DNA of 64,000 nucleotides, taken from the NCBI RefSeq assembly GCF_900177705.1, contig NZ_FXBA01000010.1, positions 1-64,000 of the forward strand, given 5' to 3'. Made by a program: the position numbers and the translations under genes. Shown here piece by piece: positions 21,309 through 30,128 of the stretch. The notes beneath the pieces are model-generated. The model saw nothing but the letters and a program-made list of their open reading frames with translations, did not search any database and was not told where the DNA came from. The first letter of the stretch is position 1, and each line of letters starts with the position of its first letter. This DNA comes from Fibrobacter sp. UWB15. GTDB taxonomy: Bacteria > Fibrobacterota > Fibrobacteria > Fibrobacterales > Fibrobacteraceae.

Positions 21309-22718
21309 ATGGCTAAAATCGCTAAAGTTTGGGCTCGTCAGATCCTGGATTCCCGTGGCAATCCGTCTCTCGAAGTCGATGTTACTCTTGACAACGGTAT
21401 CGTTGGTCACGCTGCTGTTCCGAGTGGCGCTTCCACCGGCGAACGCGAAGCTTGCGAACTCCGCGACGGCGACAAGAAGACTTACTGCGGTAAGGGCACT
21501 CTCACTGCTGTGAAGAATGTGAACACCAAGATTGCTAAGAAGATCATCGGCATGGATCCGTCCAAGCAGACTGAAGTTGACGACGCCATGATCGCTCTCG
21601 ACGGCAACCGCATGCTCAAGAACAAGCTCGGTGCAAACGCCATCCTCGGCGTTTCCATGGCTGTTTGCGTTGCTGCCGCTAAGGACGCTGGCCTTCCGCT
21701 TTACCAGTACATCGCCAAGCTCCATGGCACCAAGAAGCTCACGCTCCCCTGCCCGATGTGCAACGTGATCAACGGCGGTGCTCACTCCTCCGCTCCTATT
21801 GACTTCCAGGAATTCATGATCGCTCCGGTTGGCGCCAAGACTTTCTCCAAGGGCCTCCAGATGGTCACCGAAATCTTCCACGCCCTCAAGGCTGTGCTGA
21901 AGAAGGCCGGCTTCGACACCACCGTTGGTGACGAAGGTGGCTTCGCTCCTGGCGTTTCTATCAAGCCGGCTAAGAACAAGTTCGGTTACGAAATCACTGG
22001 CGTGATGACCCTCGAAAAGGCTCTCGACGCTTTGAAGGCTGCAACCACCAATGCCGGTTACAAGTTCGGCACTGACATCAAGATCGCTCTTGACGTTGCT
22101 TCTTCTGAATTCTGCGACAAGAACACCAAGGCTGGCAAGCCGGAAACCTACACCTTCAAGAAGAGCACCAAGAAGACTGTCAAGTCTGCCGACATGGTGA
22201 AGCTCTACGAAAAGCTCATCGACAAGTACTCCATCTTCTCCATTGAAGACGGTCTCGACGAAGCTGACTGGGCTGGCTGGAAGGTCATGACCGACAAGCT
22301 CGGCGGCAAGATCAACCTCGTGGGTGACGACCTGTTCGTTACCAACCCGACCATCTTCGACGAAGGCATCAAGGCTGGCATCGCCAACGCCATCCTCATC
22401 AAGGTGAACCAGGTGGGTTCTGTGTCCGAAACTCTCGCTGCTATCAAGCGCGCTCAGAACGAAGGCTATGCTCCGATCGTTTCTCACCGCTCTGGCGAAA
22501 CCGAAGACACCTTCATCGCTGACCTCGCCGTCGGTACCGCTGCTGGCCAGATCAAGACTGGTTCCCTCTCTCGTACGGACCGCGTTTGCAAGTACAACCG
22601 CTTGCTCCGCATCGAAGAAGAACTCGGCAAGGCTGCCGTGTACGCCGGTGATCCGCGCAAGGCTTGCAAGGCCCCTGCTAAGGCTTGCAAGAAGTGCGGC
22701 TGCAAGAAGGCCAAGTAA
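21309..22718 (+). CDS. eno: Enolase with Cys/Lys-rich C-terminal tail
   Basis: A 469-residue enolase (2-phosphoglycerate to phosphoenolpyruvate). Conserved sites include [40 protein letters not shown], the active-site lysine in ILIKVNQVG and SHRSGETED. It is about 35-40 residues longer than the usual bacterial enzyme, partly from a tail after VYAGDPRK that holds four cysteines (453, 460, 463, 465) among lysines. That tail is not part of the normal fold. Codon use is strongly biased, consistent with high expression. The gene stands alone. Confidence 0.97.
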   Translation: MAKIAKVWARQILDSRGNPSLEVDVTLDNGIVGHAAVPSGASTGEREACELRDGDKKTYCGKGTLTAVKNVNTKIAKKIIGMDPSKQTEVDDAMIALDGNRMLKNKLGANAILGVSMAVCVAAAKDAGLPLYQYIAKLHGTKKLTLPCPMCNVINGGAHSSAPIDFQEFMIAPVGAKTFSKGLQMVTEIFHALKAVLKKAGFDTTVGDEGGFAPGVSIKPAKNKFGYEITGVMTLEKALDALKAATTNAGYKFGTDIKIALDVASSEFCDKNTKAGKPETYTFKKSTKKTVKSADMVKLYEKLIDKYSIFSIEDGLDEADWAGWKVMTDKLGGKINLVGDDLFVTNPTIFDEGIKAGIANAILIKVNQVGSVSETLAAIKRAQNEGYAPIVSHRSGETEDTFIADLAVGTAAGQIKTGSLSRTDRVCKYNRLLRIEEELGKAAVYAGDPRKACKAPAKACKKCGCKKAK

Positions 22719-22745
22719 TTTCTTAAACCATTAGAATTACTAAGA

Positions 22746-22788
22746 GAAACCGTTCCTGGTTAACGACTAGGGCGGTTTTTCTTTTTTT
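22746..22788 (+). terminator. Probable terminator after enolase
   Basis: GAAACCG (22746-22752) can pair with CGGTTTTTC starting at 22773, with a short inner CCT/AGG pairing, and is followed by a long T-run. The central part is imperfect. Confidence 0.6.
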
Positions 22789-22920
22789 TGTACAAACTAA
22801 CTGTCGCATTGTGTTCTTGTTAATGGTAAAAATGCGTGATGTAATTCTCGTAATTTGTTTTTTTTACCCAATTTGCGCACGTTTCGGGAACGATATTTGT
22901 TTTAAAAAACTGTTTTTGCT

Positions 22921-22948
22921 TTGAAAATCGGGCTACAAAATTTATTTT
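22921..22948 (+). promoter_or_regulatory. Possible promoter for the GH45 pair
   Basis: TTGAAA (22921-22926) and TATTTT (22943-22948) are 16 bases apart, about 50 bases before the first GH45 start codon. The A+T-rich context weakens the call. Confidence 0.4.
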
Positions 22949-22996
22949 TAGAAAGTAAACAGCCAATATTGGGGTTGGCGCATAAAAAGAGGTTTT

Positions 22997-24649
22997 ATGA
23001 AACGTAAACTGTTCAAGTCCGTTCTTTCGGCCGGTGCGGTCGCCATGATTTGTGCTTGCGGCGATGACGCTGCATCTAGCAATCCTGTCAATCCGATTTC
23101 GGATAGCCCATGTGCAAGAGTTGTCGTGACTGCCAATGCGTGGGTCTTTAATACAGGTTCTGCCGACGTGGTCATTTATGCCGATGGCAATGTGACCAAT
23201 GCTGTGGGACAACCGTTTGGCTACTTTGATCCTACCACGGGTGTTGTCATGGATTTGAATGGTGCACCGATTGCGACGGGTGTGGATGTTGCCGCTCTGA
23301 CTGCTTGTGTGGCCAATGCGACGGTCGACCCGAATACGGGTGCAATTGAAAAGTTCAGCTCCTCCTCTGTGGCAACGAATCCGACAGATCCTACGGATCC
23401 GACAAATCCGACTTCGAGTGCGGGCATTTTCGATCCTACTGACCCGACGAATCCGACATCGAGTGCGGGCATTACGGATCCGACCGATCCTACAAACCCG
23501 ACCTCTAGCGCAGGCGTTACCGATCCGACCGACCCGACTTCTAGCGCGGGCACCGAACCTGTAGAAGTGAGCTCTAGCAGCGCGGAACCTGTCAAGACGA
23601 CCGGTAACCCCGAAGAAGACATCAAGAATTACCCCGTACCGACGCTCAAGAATATTCTTGGTAACGGCACTAGCGGCTGGAACACCCGCTACTGGGATGC
23701 CTGTAAGCCTCACTGCTCCCAGACGAGTACCGATGGCGAGGAAGGTAAGCCCAAAATTACTTCTCAGGAAGTTTACGAGGCTAGCCACTACACGGCACGC
23801 GTTTGCAATATTAACGATATTGAAATCCCCACCTTCACCTACAGCAAGGGCCTGGAACGTTACTGGGTAGGTATCCAAAACACCCCGAATGCATGCCAAG
23901 AAGCAGACCCAGCATCTGGCGGCGGCTTCACCTGTACCGACATGGCTCCTGTGGCTGTAAATGACACCTTGGCCTACGCCTTTGTTGCCGGTAGCGATGC
24001 GACCACCTCATGCGGCAAGTGCTTCCATTTGCAGTACGATGGTTCCTTCCATGATGCCAGCGCAAGCAATGGTGCCAAGGCAACACACAAGGCTCTTAAG
24101 GGCAAGCATATTATTGTCATGGCATCCAATATCGGTCACGATGTGAAGCCTGGCCAGTTCGATCTCATGGTACCGGGCGGTGGTCCGGGAATCTTCAATG
24201 CCTTGCAACTTCAGATTACCAAGCCCGGCATTGAATGGGGTGCTACTTATGGTGGCTTCTTGACTTACTGCCAGAACAACGACAAGTGCGGTTACGATGG
24301 AACGCTGGATTGCTACCAGACTTGCGTTAAGGAAATGTGCGACGCAGCCTTTGGTGACTCCAAGTATCCGAACCTGTTGCGCGGTTGCCATTGGTTTGCC
24401 GATTGGTTTATGGCCGCTGACAATCCGACTTACCAGTGGGAAGAGGTGGATTGCCCGCAGTACTTGATCGACAAGTACTCTACGACCATCAGCACTTCCA
24501 TTGAAACCAAGATTCTGTTCCAGTCCGACTGGTCCAAATACAAGGGCGGTGACTTTATCACGACGGATGCTTGCAGCAATACTCCCAATGCTCAGGGCGA
24601 ATACTGCGACCCCGAACAGTTGGCTGCTGACAAGGCCAAGACTTACTAG
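22997..24649 (+). CDS. GH45 endoglucanase lipoprotein (first of tandem pair)
   Basis: A 550-residue predicted lipoprotein. The signal peptide ends with a lipobox (AMICAC). An unrecognised N-terminal segment (about residues 35-125, two cysteines) and a repetitive DPTNPTSSAG linker (about 128-195) precede the GH45 catalytic domain (about 210-500). Its signature TRYWDACKPHC places one catalytic Asp at 234, and QFDLMVPGGG places the other at 389. Many cysteines suit the disulfide-rich GH45 fold. GH45 enzymes cleave beta-1,4-glucan endo-wise with inversion. The lipid anchor suggests cell-surface cellulose attack. The second GH45 gene begins 21 bases later. Confidence 0.9.
   Translation: MKRKLFKSVLSAGAVAMICACGDDAASSNPVNPISDSPCARVVVTANAWVFNTGSADVVIYADGNVTNAVGQPFGYFDPTTGVVMDLNGAPIATGVDVAALTACVANATVDPNTGAIEKFSSSSVATNPTDPTDPTNPTSSAGIFDPTDPTNPTSSAGITDPTDPTNPTSSAGVTDPTDPTSSAGTEPVEVSSSSAEPVKTTGNPEEDIKNYPVPTLKNILGNGTSGWNTRYWDACKPHCSQTSTDGEEGKPKITSQEVYEASHYTARVCNINDIEIPTFTYSKGLERYWVGIQNTPNACQEADPASGGGFTCTDMAPVAVNDTLAYAFVAGSDATTSCGKCFHLQYDGSFHDASASNGAKATHKALKGKHIIVMASNIGHDVKPGQFDLMVPGGGPGIFNALQLQITKPGIEWGATYGGFLTYCQNNDKCGYDGTLDCYQTCVKEMCDAAFGDSKYPNLLRGCHWFADWFMAADNPTYQWEEVDCPQYLIDKYSTTISTSIETKILFQSDWSKYKGGDFITTDACSNTPNAQGEYCDPEQLAADKAKTY
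23377..23555 (+). repeat. In-frame tandem repeats encoding a Pro/Thr/Ser linker
   Basis: Units of roughly 39-48 bases encode variants of DPTDPTNPTSSAG, with the last ones shorter. This is a flexible linker between the lipid anchor and the catalytic domain and may vary in length between strains. Confidence 0.75.
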
Positions 24650-24670
24650 TCTTGGCACCCAAGAGGTTTT

Positions 24671-26098
24671 ATGAGACGTAAGTTATTCAAGGGCTTTATC
24701 GCGGCAAGTGCGGTCGCCATGATTTGCGCTTGCGGTGACGATGCTGCATCGAACAATGCGACAGATCCGAATGCAGTCATTGACCCGGGTGCGGGCGTAA
24801 TCGACAATCCGTATTCTTCGGCTGGGGTGACTGACCCGAGCAATCCGGGCAATACGCAGAATCCGACATCGAGTGCGGGCGGCACGAATCCGACCGATCC
24901 GGGCCAGACGACAAATCCGGGCGATCCGACGATTCCGACATCGTCTGCGGGCGCAACGAATCCGCTTGATCCCACATCGAGTGCGGGCTCTGACCCTGTT
25001 GCAAGCAGCGGCTCCGTGAATACGGATCCGGAACTGGGCCCCGACGGGTTCCCGACTCTTGAATCTTACGGTGCGCCTCCGGCCGAATACACCAAGGACA
25101 TTAGCGCTACGGCAAAGCGCGGCTGGAATACCCGCTACTGGGACGCCTGTAAGCCGCATTGTTCCTGGCTTAAGGAAAGCTCTAACGATACGACTCGTGC
25201 AGATACGTCTTCCAACGAGGCGTTCCTTGCCGACTTTGGCACTGCACGTAACTGCAACATCCACGATGTCGAAGTCCCTACCTTTACCTTGGGTGACGTC
25301 AGTAAGGCTTGGTTCGGTTACAACGGAACCCGAAGCGCTTGCGGCGACGAAAAGGAAAAGGGCGTGTTCACCTGCACCGACATGGCTCCGATCCAGGTGA
25401 CAGAGAACCTGTCTTATGGTTACGTTGCGGGCACAGCCAACAGCAAGTGCGGCAAGTGCTATCACTTGCAGTACGATGGCCACTTCGCGAACGAGATGGA
25501 AAACAACCCGCCCAGGGAAACCCACAAGGCTCTCAAGGGCAAGCACATGATCGTGATGGCCTCTAACATCGGTATGGATGTGGCTGGCGGCAATCCTAAT
25601 CTTCCGGCAGGTCAGTTCGACTTGATGGTGCCGGGTGGTGGCGTGGGCGCTTTTGACGCTCTTACAACTCAGGTGAAAAAAGGCAGCGACTTTAACTGGG
25701 GTGCAGGCTTTGGCGGATTCTTGACCGAATGCCAGAACCAGCTCGGCTACGACGCTACTCTCGTTGAATACCAGACCTGCATCAAGGATATGTGCGATGC
25801 GGCCTTCGGCGATGCCGGCCTCCCGAACCTGTTGCGCGGTTGCCACTGGTTTGCCGACTGGTACATGGCCGCAGACAATCCGACCTACTACATTGAAGAA
25901 GTGGAATGCCCGCAGTACTTGATTGACCATTACATGAGCCGATACAACACCTCTCTAGAAAACAACTTCAAGAAGGTGACGGACTGGTCCACTTTCAAGG
26001 AAGGAGACGTGCTCGATACGCTCCATTGCTGGAAGGCGGGCGAAGCTCCTCCGGAAAACGGCTGGCAAAATCCGAGCGCCGGTTGCGACGTGCAATAG
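24671..26098 (+). CDS. GH45 endoglucanase lipoprotein (second of tandem pair)
   Basis: A 475-residue paralogue of the preceding gene. The same lipoprotein signal (MRRKLF, AMICAC) is followed by a Gly/Pro/Asn/Thr/Ser-rich linker (about residues 30-120). It goes directly to the GH45 domain, lacking the first protein's extra N-terminal segment. Catalytic Asp158 lies in TRYWDACKPHC and Asp317 in QFDLMVPGGG. RGCHWFADW is shared with the paralogue. Close spacing indicates cotranscription, and a strong terminator follows. Substrate is presumably cellulose or another beta-glucan. Confidence 0.9.
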   Translation: MRRKLFKGFIAASAVAMICACGDDAASNNATDPNAVIDPGAGVIDNPYSSAGVTDPSNPGNTQNPTSSAGGTNPTDPGQTTNPGDPTIPTSSAGATNPLDPTSSAGSDPVASSGSVNTDPELGPDGFPTLESYGAPPAEYTKDISATAKRGWNTRYWDACKPHCSWLKESSNDTTRADTSSNEAFLADFGTARNCNIHDVEVPTFTLGDVSKAWFGYNGTRSACGDEKEKGVFTCTDMAPIQVTENLSYGYVAGTANSKCGKCYHLQYDGHFANEMENNPPRETHKALKGKHMIVMASNIGMDVAGGNPNLPAGQFDLMVPGGGVGAFDALTTQVKKGSDFNWGAGFGGFLTECQNQLGYDATLVEYQTCIKDMCDAAFGDAGLPNLLRGCHWFADWYMAADNPTYYIEEVECPQYLIDHYMSRYNTSLENNFKKVTDWSTFKEGDVLDTLHCWKAGEAPPENGWQNPSAGCDVQ

Positions 26099-26117
26099 CT
26101 GGAATCAACGCGATTTG

Positions 26118-26153
26118 AATAGTCCTGCGATGTTTTCGCGGGACTATTTTTTA
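26118..26153 (+). terminator. Intrinsic terminator after the GH45 pair
   Basis: AATAGTCCTGCG (26118-26129) pairs with CGCGGGACTATT (26137-26148) with one G-U pair, then TTTT. Confidence 0.85.
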
Positions 26154-26189
26154 CTTTACATATAAATGTTAATTTGTTAGATTTAGACT

Positions 26190-26897
26190 GTGAAAAATTC
26201 CCTGATAAAAGTATTGTTTCTTGTCTTGATTCCGTGTGCTGCGGTGTCGCAGGTGTTGCCTGCTGCAAAGGATACCAGTGTCCGCCATGTAATGACGTAT
26301 GAGTTTGACTCGCCTTTGGTTTTGCTTGGCGTGGGGTGGAACTATACGCTAGACTGCAGAGATGTTTCTATCGACGAAATTGAACCTTTCTTTGAAGGTG
26401 AAGAGTGGTACGATTCCTACCGCCTTAAAGGCAAGTTCTGGAAATATTCCGGCATATCGATGGTGACGCTTGAGCTGCTTTCCTTGATTACCGGGAGCGT
26501 AAGCGCGTCGCAGAAAGGTGGAAAGTATGTTCTAGTAGGTAGTGCTGCCATGGCACCGCTTTTATGGCTGTCATTCTTTGAATATTACGAAGTGCAGAAC
26601 ATGAAGGTGGATAGCTATAACGCGGGTCGTGATATTCAAGAGGCCTTGATGGAGCGTGAAAAGGCCAAAGCGCAATTGCAAACGAGCAAGAAAATGCATG
26701 CGGCAGGAGTGTTTATGGCGGTGGCTTCTGCGGCTTTGATTGCGACGGGCGGTGTTGCCATGGTAAATGACAAAAATTATGGCCATTTTTTGATGATGGG
26801 AGGCGTTGTTGCCATTCCGTTCGGGGCGGTAATGATGTTAGTGTCGCATGTGGGCTATAGTTCTGCAATAATTCATTATAACCAACTGGAAGAATAA
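26190..26897 (+). CDS. Hypothetical membrane protein with signal peptide
   Basis: A 235-residue protein starting at GTG 26190. An N-terminal signal (LIKVLFLVLIPCAAVSQV) is followed by a polar region with two cysteines and then several hydrophobic stretches (about residues 90-105, 113-127, 175-195, 200-225), separated by a Lys/Glu-rich probable helix (about 148-168). I do not recognise a family. It lies 26 bases before a PorV-like barrel gene and may be cotranscribed. An envelope location is likely, and function is unknown. Confidence 0.65.
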   Translation: MKNSLIKVLFLVLIPCAAVSQVLPAAKDTSVRHVMTYEFDSPLVLLGVGWNYTLDCRDVSIDEIEPFFEGEEWYDSYRLKGKFWKYSGISMVTLELLSLITGSVSASQKGGKYVLVGSAAMAPLLWLSFFEYYEVQNMKVDSYNAGRDIQEALMEREKAKAQLQTSKKMHAAGVFMAVASAALIATGGVAMVNDKNYGHFLMMGGVVAIPFGAVMMLVSHVGYSSAIIHYNQLEE

Positions 26898-26923
26898 TCC
26901 TGAAATTTTGTATCTTGTAGGGC

Positions 26924-27868
26924 ATGAATAAGAAAATCCTCGCTGTTAGTCTTGTTGCATGTTCCCTTGCTTTTGCCGGGGAGCATTGGAATGTAGATGC
27001 CGGCGGGGTCTCGATGAAGTACCTGAGCATGCAGGTGTCGGCCAGGACGGCGGCCCTTTCGGGGGCGGGCGTCGCCGATGCAACCAGTGCTTCTGACATT
27101 TTGAGGAATCCGCTCTCGATGAACGGCGTGGCCGAAGCCGAGGCGGGCATCAACCACATTATTTTCCCCGAGTACACGGCCGACGATTACACGACGGCTT
27201 ACGTGGTGCTCCCGTTCGAGTTCTGGAAATTCCCGCTCACGGCGTCGGCGGGTTTTGAATTCTTGGGTTACGATGGCATCGAGGGCCGCGACGAAGAGGG
27301 TTTCAAAACGTCGGAATACGGTGCTTACGCATGGGCCTTGCAGGCAGGTCTCGGTAATAGGGCCGATGCGTTCAACTGGGCCCTTACGGTGCGCTTTAGC
27401 CAGCAGACGATCGACGACGAATCGGCAATCGCCTTCTTGGGCGATGTCGGTGGCGCCTACCATGTGAACGAGTATTTTGCCTTTGGCGCAACGCTCACGA
27501 ACTTTGGCTACATGAGTGATTACGATGGCGAAAAAGAAACCGCTCCGATGGCTTTGCAGGCGGGCATCACGGGAATCTTGCCGATTTCAAAACTCTTTAG
27601 CCTCGAAAGCCAGTGGAACTTGTACATGTCTGCCGACGCTTACCGCCGCGCCGATATGCAGGATCCCGAATGGCGATTCGGCGGCGAACTCGACTACATG
27701 CAGACGCTGTTGCTGCGCGTGGGTTATGCCGCTCGCCCCGATACCGAAGACGGTGTAAGTGCGGGTATCGGGATCGTGTTCGGCATGGTGAACTTTGACT
27801 ATGCGTACAGCCCCAAGAAGGCCTTTGATGGTGGCTACCACTATTTGACCCTTGGCATGAGGTTCTAG
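26924..27868 (+). CDS. PorV/PorQ-family outer-membrane beta-barrel protein
   Basis: A 314-residue protein with a cleavable signal ([13 protein letters not shown]) and an N-terminal block [20 protein letters not shown], of the kind seen in PorV/PorQ-like proteins of type IX secretion systems. Alternating amphipathic strands run to a terminal aromatic (LGMRF), as expected for an outer-membrane barrel. In Bacteroidota PorV shuttles cargo bearing C-terminal sorting domains to the surface. Such domains appear on the GH8, GH26 and CE6-like proteins here. Whether this is PorV, PorQ or another paralogue is uncertain. Its stop overlaps the opposing gene's stop in CTAG. Confidence 0.65.
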   Translation: MNKKILAVSLVACSLAFAGEHWNVDAGGVSMKYLSMQVSARTAALSGAGVADATSASDILRNPLSMNGVAEAEAGINHIIFPEYTADDYTTAYVVLPFEFWKFPLTASAGFEFLGYDGIEGRDEEGFKTSEYGAYAWALQAGLGNRADAFNWALTVRFSQQTIDDESAIAFLGDVGGAYHVNEYFAFGATLTNFGYMSDYDGEKETAPMALQAGITGILPISKLFSLESQWNLYMSADAYRRADMQDPEWRFGGELDYMQTLLLRVGYAARPDTEDGVSAGIGIVFGMVNFDYAYSPKKAFDGGYHYLTLGMRF

Positions 27869-28764
27869 CTTCCGTGCTTTCTGATTTGGTAATATAGGCA
27901 TCCTCGGCTGATGCCTAATTTTTTTGCGGTGGCCTTTCGGTTGCCTTTGTTTTTTTCTAGTTCCGAATAAATCAGATTCCATTCGGGAGAACTTGAATTG
28001 CGTCGAATAGGGCTTGTATCGTAAAGGGCTGTGTCGGCGGCAGAACAGGTTTCTACGATTTCGTAGAATTCTTCTTCTAGTATTTTGGACAATGTCGTTT
28101 CGTAGGGCTTGAGCAGGGAATAGCGTTGCAGAACGTTCTTGAGTTGTCTGACGTTTCCGGGCCATTCCTTGCGTGCCAGGAGCTTGATTTCGGCAGAGGT
28201 GAGCAGGGAGCTGTCGCCGACTTCTTTCCAGATTTCTTGGGCGATTGTATTGAAGTCTTCGCGTTCCCGCAGGGGCGGGATCTTGATGGGGAATACGTTC
28301 AGTCGAAAGAAGAGGTCTTCGCGAAATCGCCCGGCGCGAACTTCGGAACGCAAGTTGCGATTGGTGGCGCAAACCAGGCGAAAGTCTACTGGCAGGGGGT
28401 CGCAACTGCCTAAGGGCATTACGGCGCGCTCTTGCAAAATACGCAACAGCTTGCACTGAATTTCGAGCGGCATCTCGCCGATTTCATCCAAGAAAAGCGT
28501 GCCGTGGTCCGCCGAGCGCACCACTCCCAGGCGCTCGTCGACGGCTCCGGTGAAAGCCCCCTTGCGGTGGCCTTCCAGAATGCTTTCGGTGAGTCCCTTG
28601 GCAATCGCCCCGCAATTGAGGGCGATAAAGGGCCCGCCCGCCCGCTTGCTGTGAGCGTGGACAAAGCGGGCGGCGACTTCTTTGCCGCTGCCCGATTCCC
28701 CAAGCAGTAGCACCGAGATGTCGGAGCTTGCCGCAATGCGTAACATGGATTCGTGTCTGTTCAT
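27865..28764 (-). CDS. Sigma-54-dependent activator, AAA+ plus Fis-type HTH, no sensor domain
   Basis: A 299-residue protein consisting of the AAA+ core and a C-terminal Fis-type helix-turn-helix. Visible motifs are Walker A GESGSGKE (22-29), the sigma-54 contact loop GAFTGA, Walker [11 protein letters not shown], the arginine-finger region [10 protein letters not shown], and [20 protein letters not shown] as the HTH. A receiver or ligand-binding domain is absent, and the protein begins almost at Walker A, so it may be constitutive or controlled by a partner. GAGG precedes ATG 28764. It converges on the PorV-like gene. Confidence 0.85.
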   Translation of the reverse strand: MNRHESMLRIAASSDISVLLLGESGSGKEVAARFVHAHSKRAGGPFIALNCGAIAKGLTESILEGHRKGAFTGAVDERLGVVRSADHGTLFLDEIGEMPLEIQCKLLRILQERAVMPLGSCDPLPVDFRLVCATNRNLRSEVRAGRFREDLFFRLNVFPIKIPPLREREDFNTIAQEIWKEVGDSSLLTSAEIKLLARKEWPGNVRQLKNVLQRYSLLKPYETTLSKILEEEFYEIVETCSAADTALYDTSPIRRNSSSPEWNLIYSELEKNKGNRKATAKKLGISRGCLYYQIRKHGS

Positions 28765-28806
28765 AAAGCCTCTATACTATACACGCTTTTTTAGAGGCTC
28801 TGAATA

Positions 28807-28835
28807 CCAAAAGCGCGAATAATTTACATTCGCGC
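28807..28835 (-). terminator. Terminator of the 28.8-29.8 kb lipoprotein gene
   Basis: On the minus strand GCGCGAAT and ATTCGCGC pair perfectly across a seven-base loop (28828-28835 with 28813-28820), followed by TTTT. Confidence 0.75.
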
Positions 28836-28851
28836 CTAATTTTTTACAAAA

Positions 28852-29808
28852 CTAGTCGAGATTCATTTTAAGGAAGCATTCCGAGAAACTGTCGTTGCCC
28901 GTATCCCTATAAAGAGTTGCAGATTCGATTTCATTTCCTTCGGAATCCCGCATCGTCTCGCCTCTCTTGTTCTTCAAGACATTTGTCACAAGGAATTCGG
29001 ATTTTTCGCCATGGCATAAATCCTTGTCGACGAGTTTTTCTGAATAGTTCAGTTTGCAGGTCGTGGAGCCGTCCGAAAGTTCTATTTGGATTTCGCTGAC
29101 TGTTTTGAAAAAGAATCCGTCGTAAATGGGCGTTTCGGTTGCGTTTTTGATGTCGACCGAGAACGTCTTGCCGTTCATTTCGAAGACTTGGCTGGTCTTT
29201 TCATTTTTTTTGATATTGACCTTGTTTTCTTCAATGGCACGTTGTACGCTAGAAGAATCTTTTTCGAATATGGTTTTTGCAGTAGTTAAGAGGTATCCTT
29301 CGTTGATTGCGTCATAAAGTTTTGCCATAAAAAAGGAGTTCATGAAATCGGGATTTTCATCATTTTCTTGACTTAGGTCGAGAATAGTCGTTTGAGATAA
29401 CTTTCCGTCAGAGAATGTGAGTGAGAATGAGGGTTGTGACCAGGTTCCTTCGAATTTTCCTGATTTCCCGCCTATGAATACTTCTTCAATTGGCAATTTT
29501 TTGCCGTTTCGGAAGGCGGATAGCGCTAGGGAATCTCCTCGGAATTCATACTTGAGCGTATCGGGACCGTTTAGGGGTAGGCGCTCCCATACGAAATCTT
29601 CTCCAACGGCTACGCATTCGGATCTGTACGTGCTGTCGGGAATCATGATCAAGAGATTCTCTGATTCGTCGACTTGATATCGCCCTGTTTTTGTGTCGGT
29701 TTCTGTTGGCTGTGTCTGGCTATCGTTCGATGCGTTTGATGAGGAATCGTCACCGCAGGCAACAATAAAGAATACCGATGCCGCGGCGGCAATCAGCTTT
29801 TTTTTCAT
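28852..29808 (-). CDS. Hypothetical lipoprotein
   Basis: A 318-residue predicted lipoprotein. The signal MKKKLIAAAASVFFIVAC ends in a lipobox, then a Ser/Asn/Thr-rich spacer (about residues 20-42). The body is polar with likely beta-strands and a few cysteines, including a final pair around SECFLKM. I do not recognise a domain. GGAGA lies upstream of ATG 29808. Function is unknown, and the location is probably the outer membrane or periplasm. Confidence 0.7.
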   Translation of the reverse strand: MKKKLIAAAASVFFIVACGDDSSSNASNDSQTQPTETDTKTGRYQVDESENLLIMIPDSTYRSECVAVGEDFVWERLPLNGPDTLKYEFRGDSLALSAFRNGKKLPIEEVFIGGKSGKFEGTWSQPSFSLTFSDGKLSQTTILDLSQENDENPDFMNSFFMAKLYDAINEGYLLTTAKTIFEKDSSSVQRAIEENKVNIKKNEKTSQVFEMNGKTFSVDIKNATETPIYDGFFFKTVSEIQIELSDGSTTCKLNYSEKLVDKDLCHGEKSEFLVTNVLKNKRGETMRDSEGNEIESATLYRDTGNDSFSECFLKMNLD

Positions 29809-29932
29809 GATATGTTCTCCTTTAAGGGGTGTTTAGTTTGTCTGTACCGCTAAATTACTAAATCACTTTTGACGAAAAAGTAAAAGGTTTGTCCAAATTT
29901 CGCCTGGTTTCGTGACATTTTTTTGACAAACC

Positions 29933-29961
29933 TTGCCGTGTCTTGTCGTTTTTTCTATTAT
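29933..29961 (+). promoter_or_regulatory. Promoter of the aspartokinase leader
   Basis: TTGCCG (29933-29938) and TATTAT (29956-29961) are 17 bases apart. Transcription would begin near 29968, leaving a leader of about 160 bases. Confidence 0.5.
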
Positions 29962-29967
29962 TGCCCC

Positions 29968-30128
29968 CGCAACGGTAAAACACCGTCGCAGACATAGACC
30001 AACATAAGGCGACCGCAAGGGCGCCGTAAACCAAAAGTGGCTGGCCAGATGGGTAGGCTTGGGCACGACGACCGTGAGGAAAGCGGTTGCGCTCGAAGCC
30101 GAGAGGTTTGGTGGCCCGAAAGGAAAAA
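29968..30128 (+). ncRNA. Structured leader RNA of aspartokinase, candidate riboswitch or attenuator
   Basis: This G+C-rich 160-base leader sits in an A+T-rich gap and folds well by eye. Hairpin 1 is ACGGT/ACCGT (29972-29986). Hairpin 2 is GGCGACC-GCAA-GGGCGCC (30008-30025) with a GNRA loop. A long hairpin (30056-30100) pairs GGCTTGGGC with GCTC-g-AAGCC and CGACCG with CGGTTG under the loop TGAGGAAAG. GGCCA (30043-30047) with TGGCC (30112-30116) closes around it, next to the AAAGGA ribosome-binding site. It does not match the lysine or SAM riboswitch consensus I know. Control of translation is inferred. Confidence 0.55.

Noticed and set aside
23377-23555. Regular repeats considered as a CRISPR array
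   Set aside because: They are in frame inside the GH45 gene, encode a Pro/Thr/Ser linker and have no unique spacers.
29964-29985. Cobalamin-riboswitch-like core CCCGCAACGGTAA upstream of aspartokinase
   Set aside because: The other conserved cobalamin-riboswitch elements expected upstream are absent, and the predicted transcript starts at this point.
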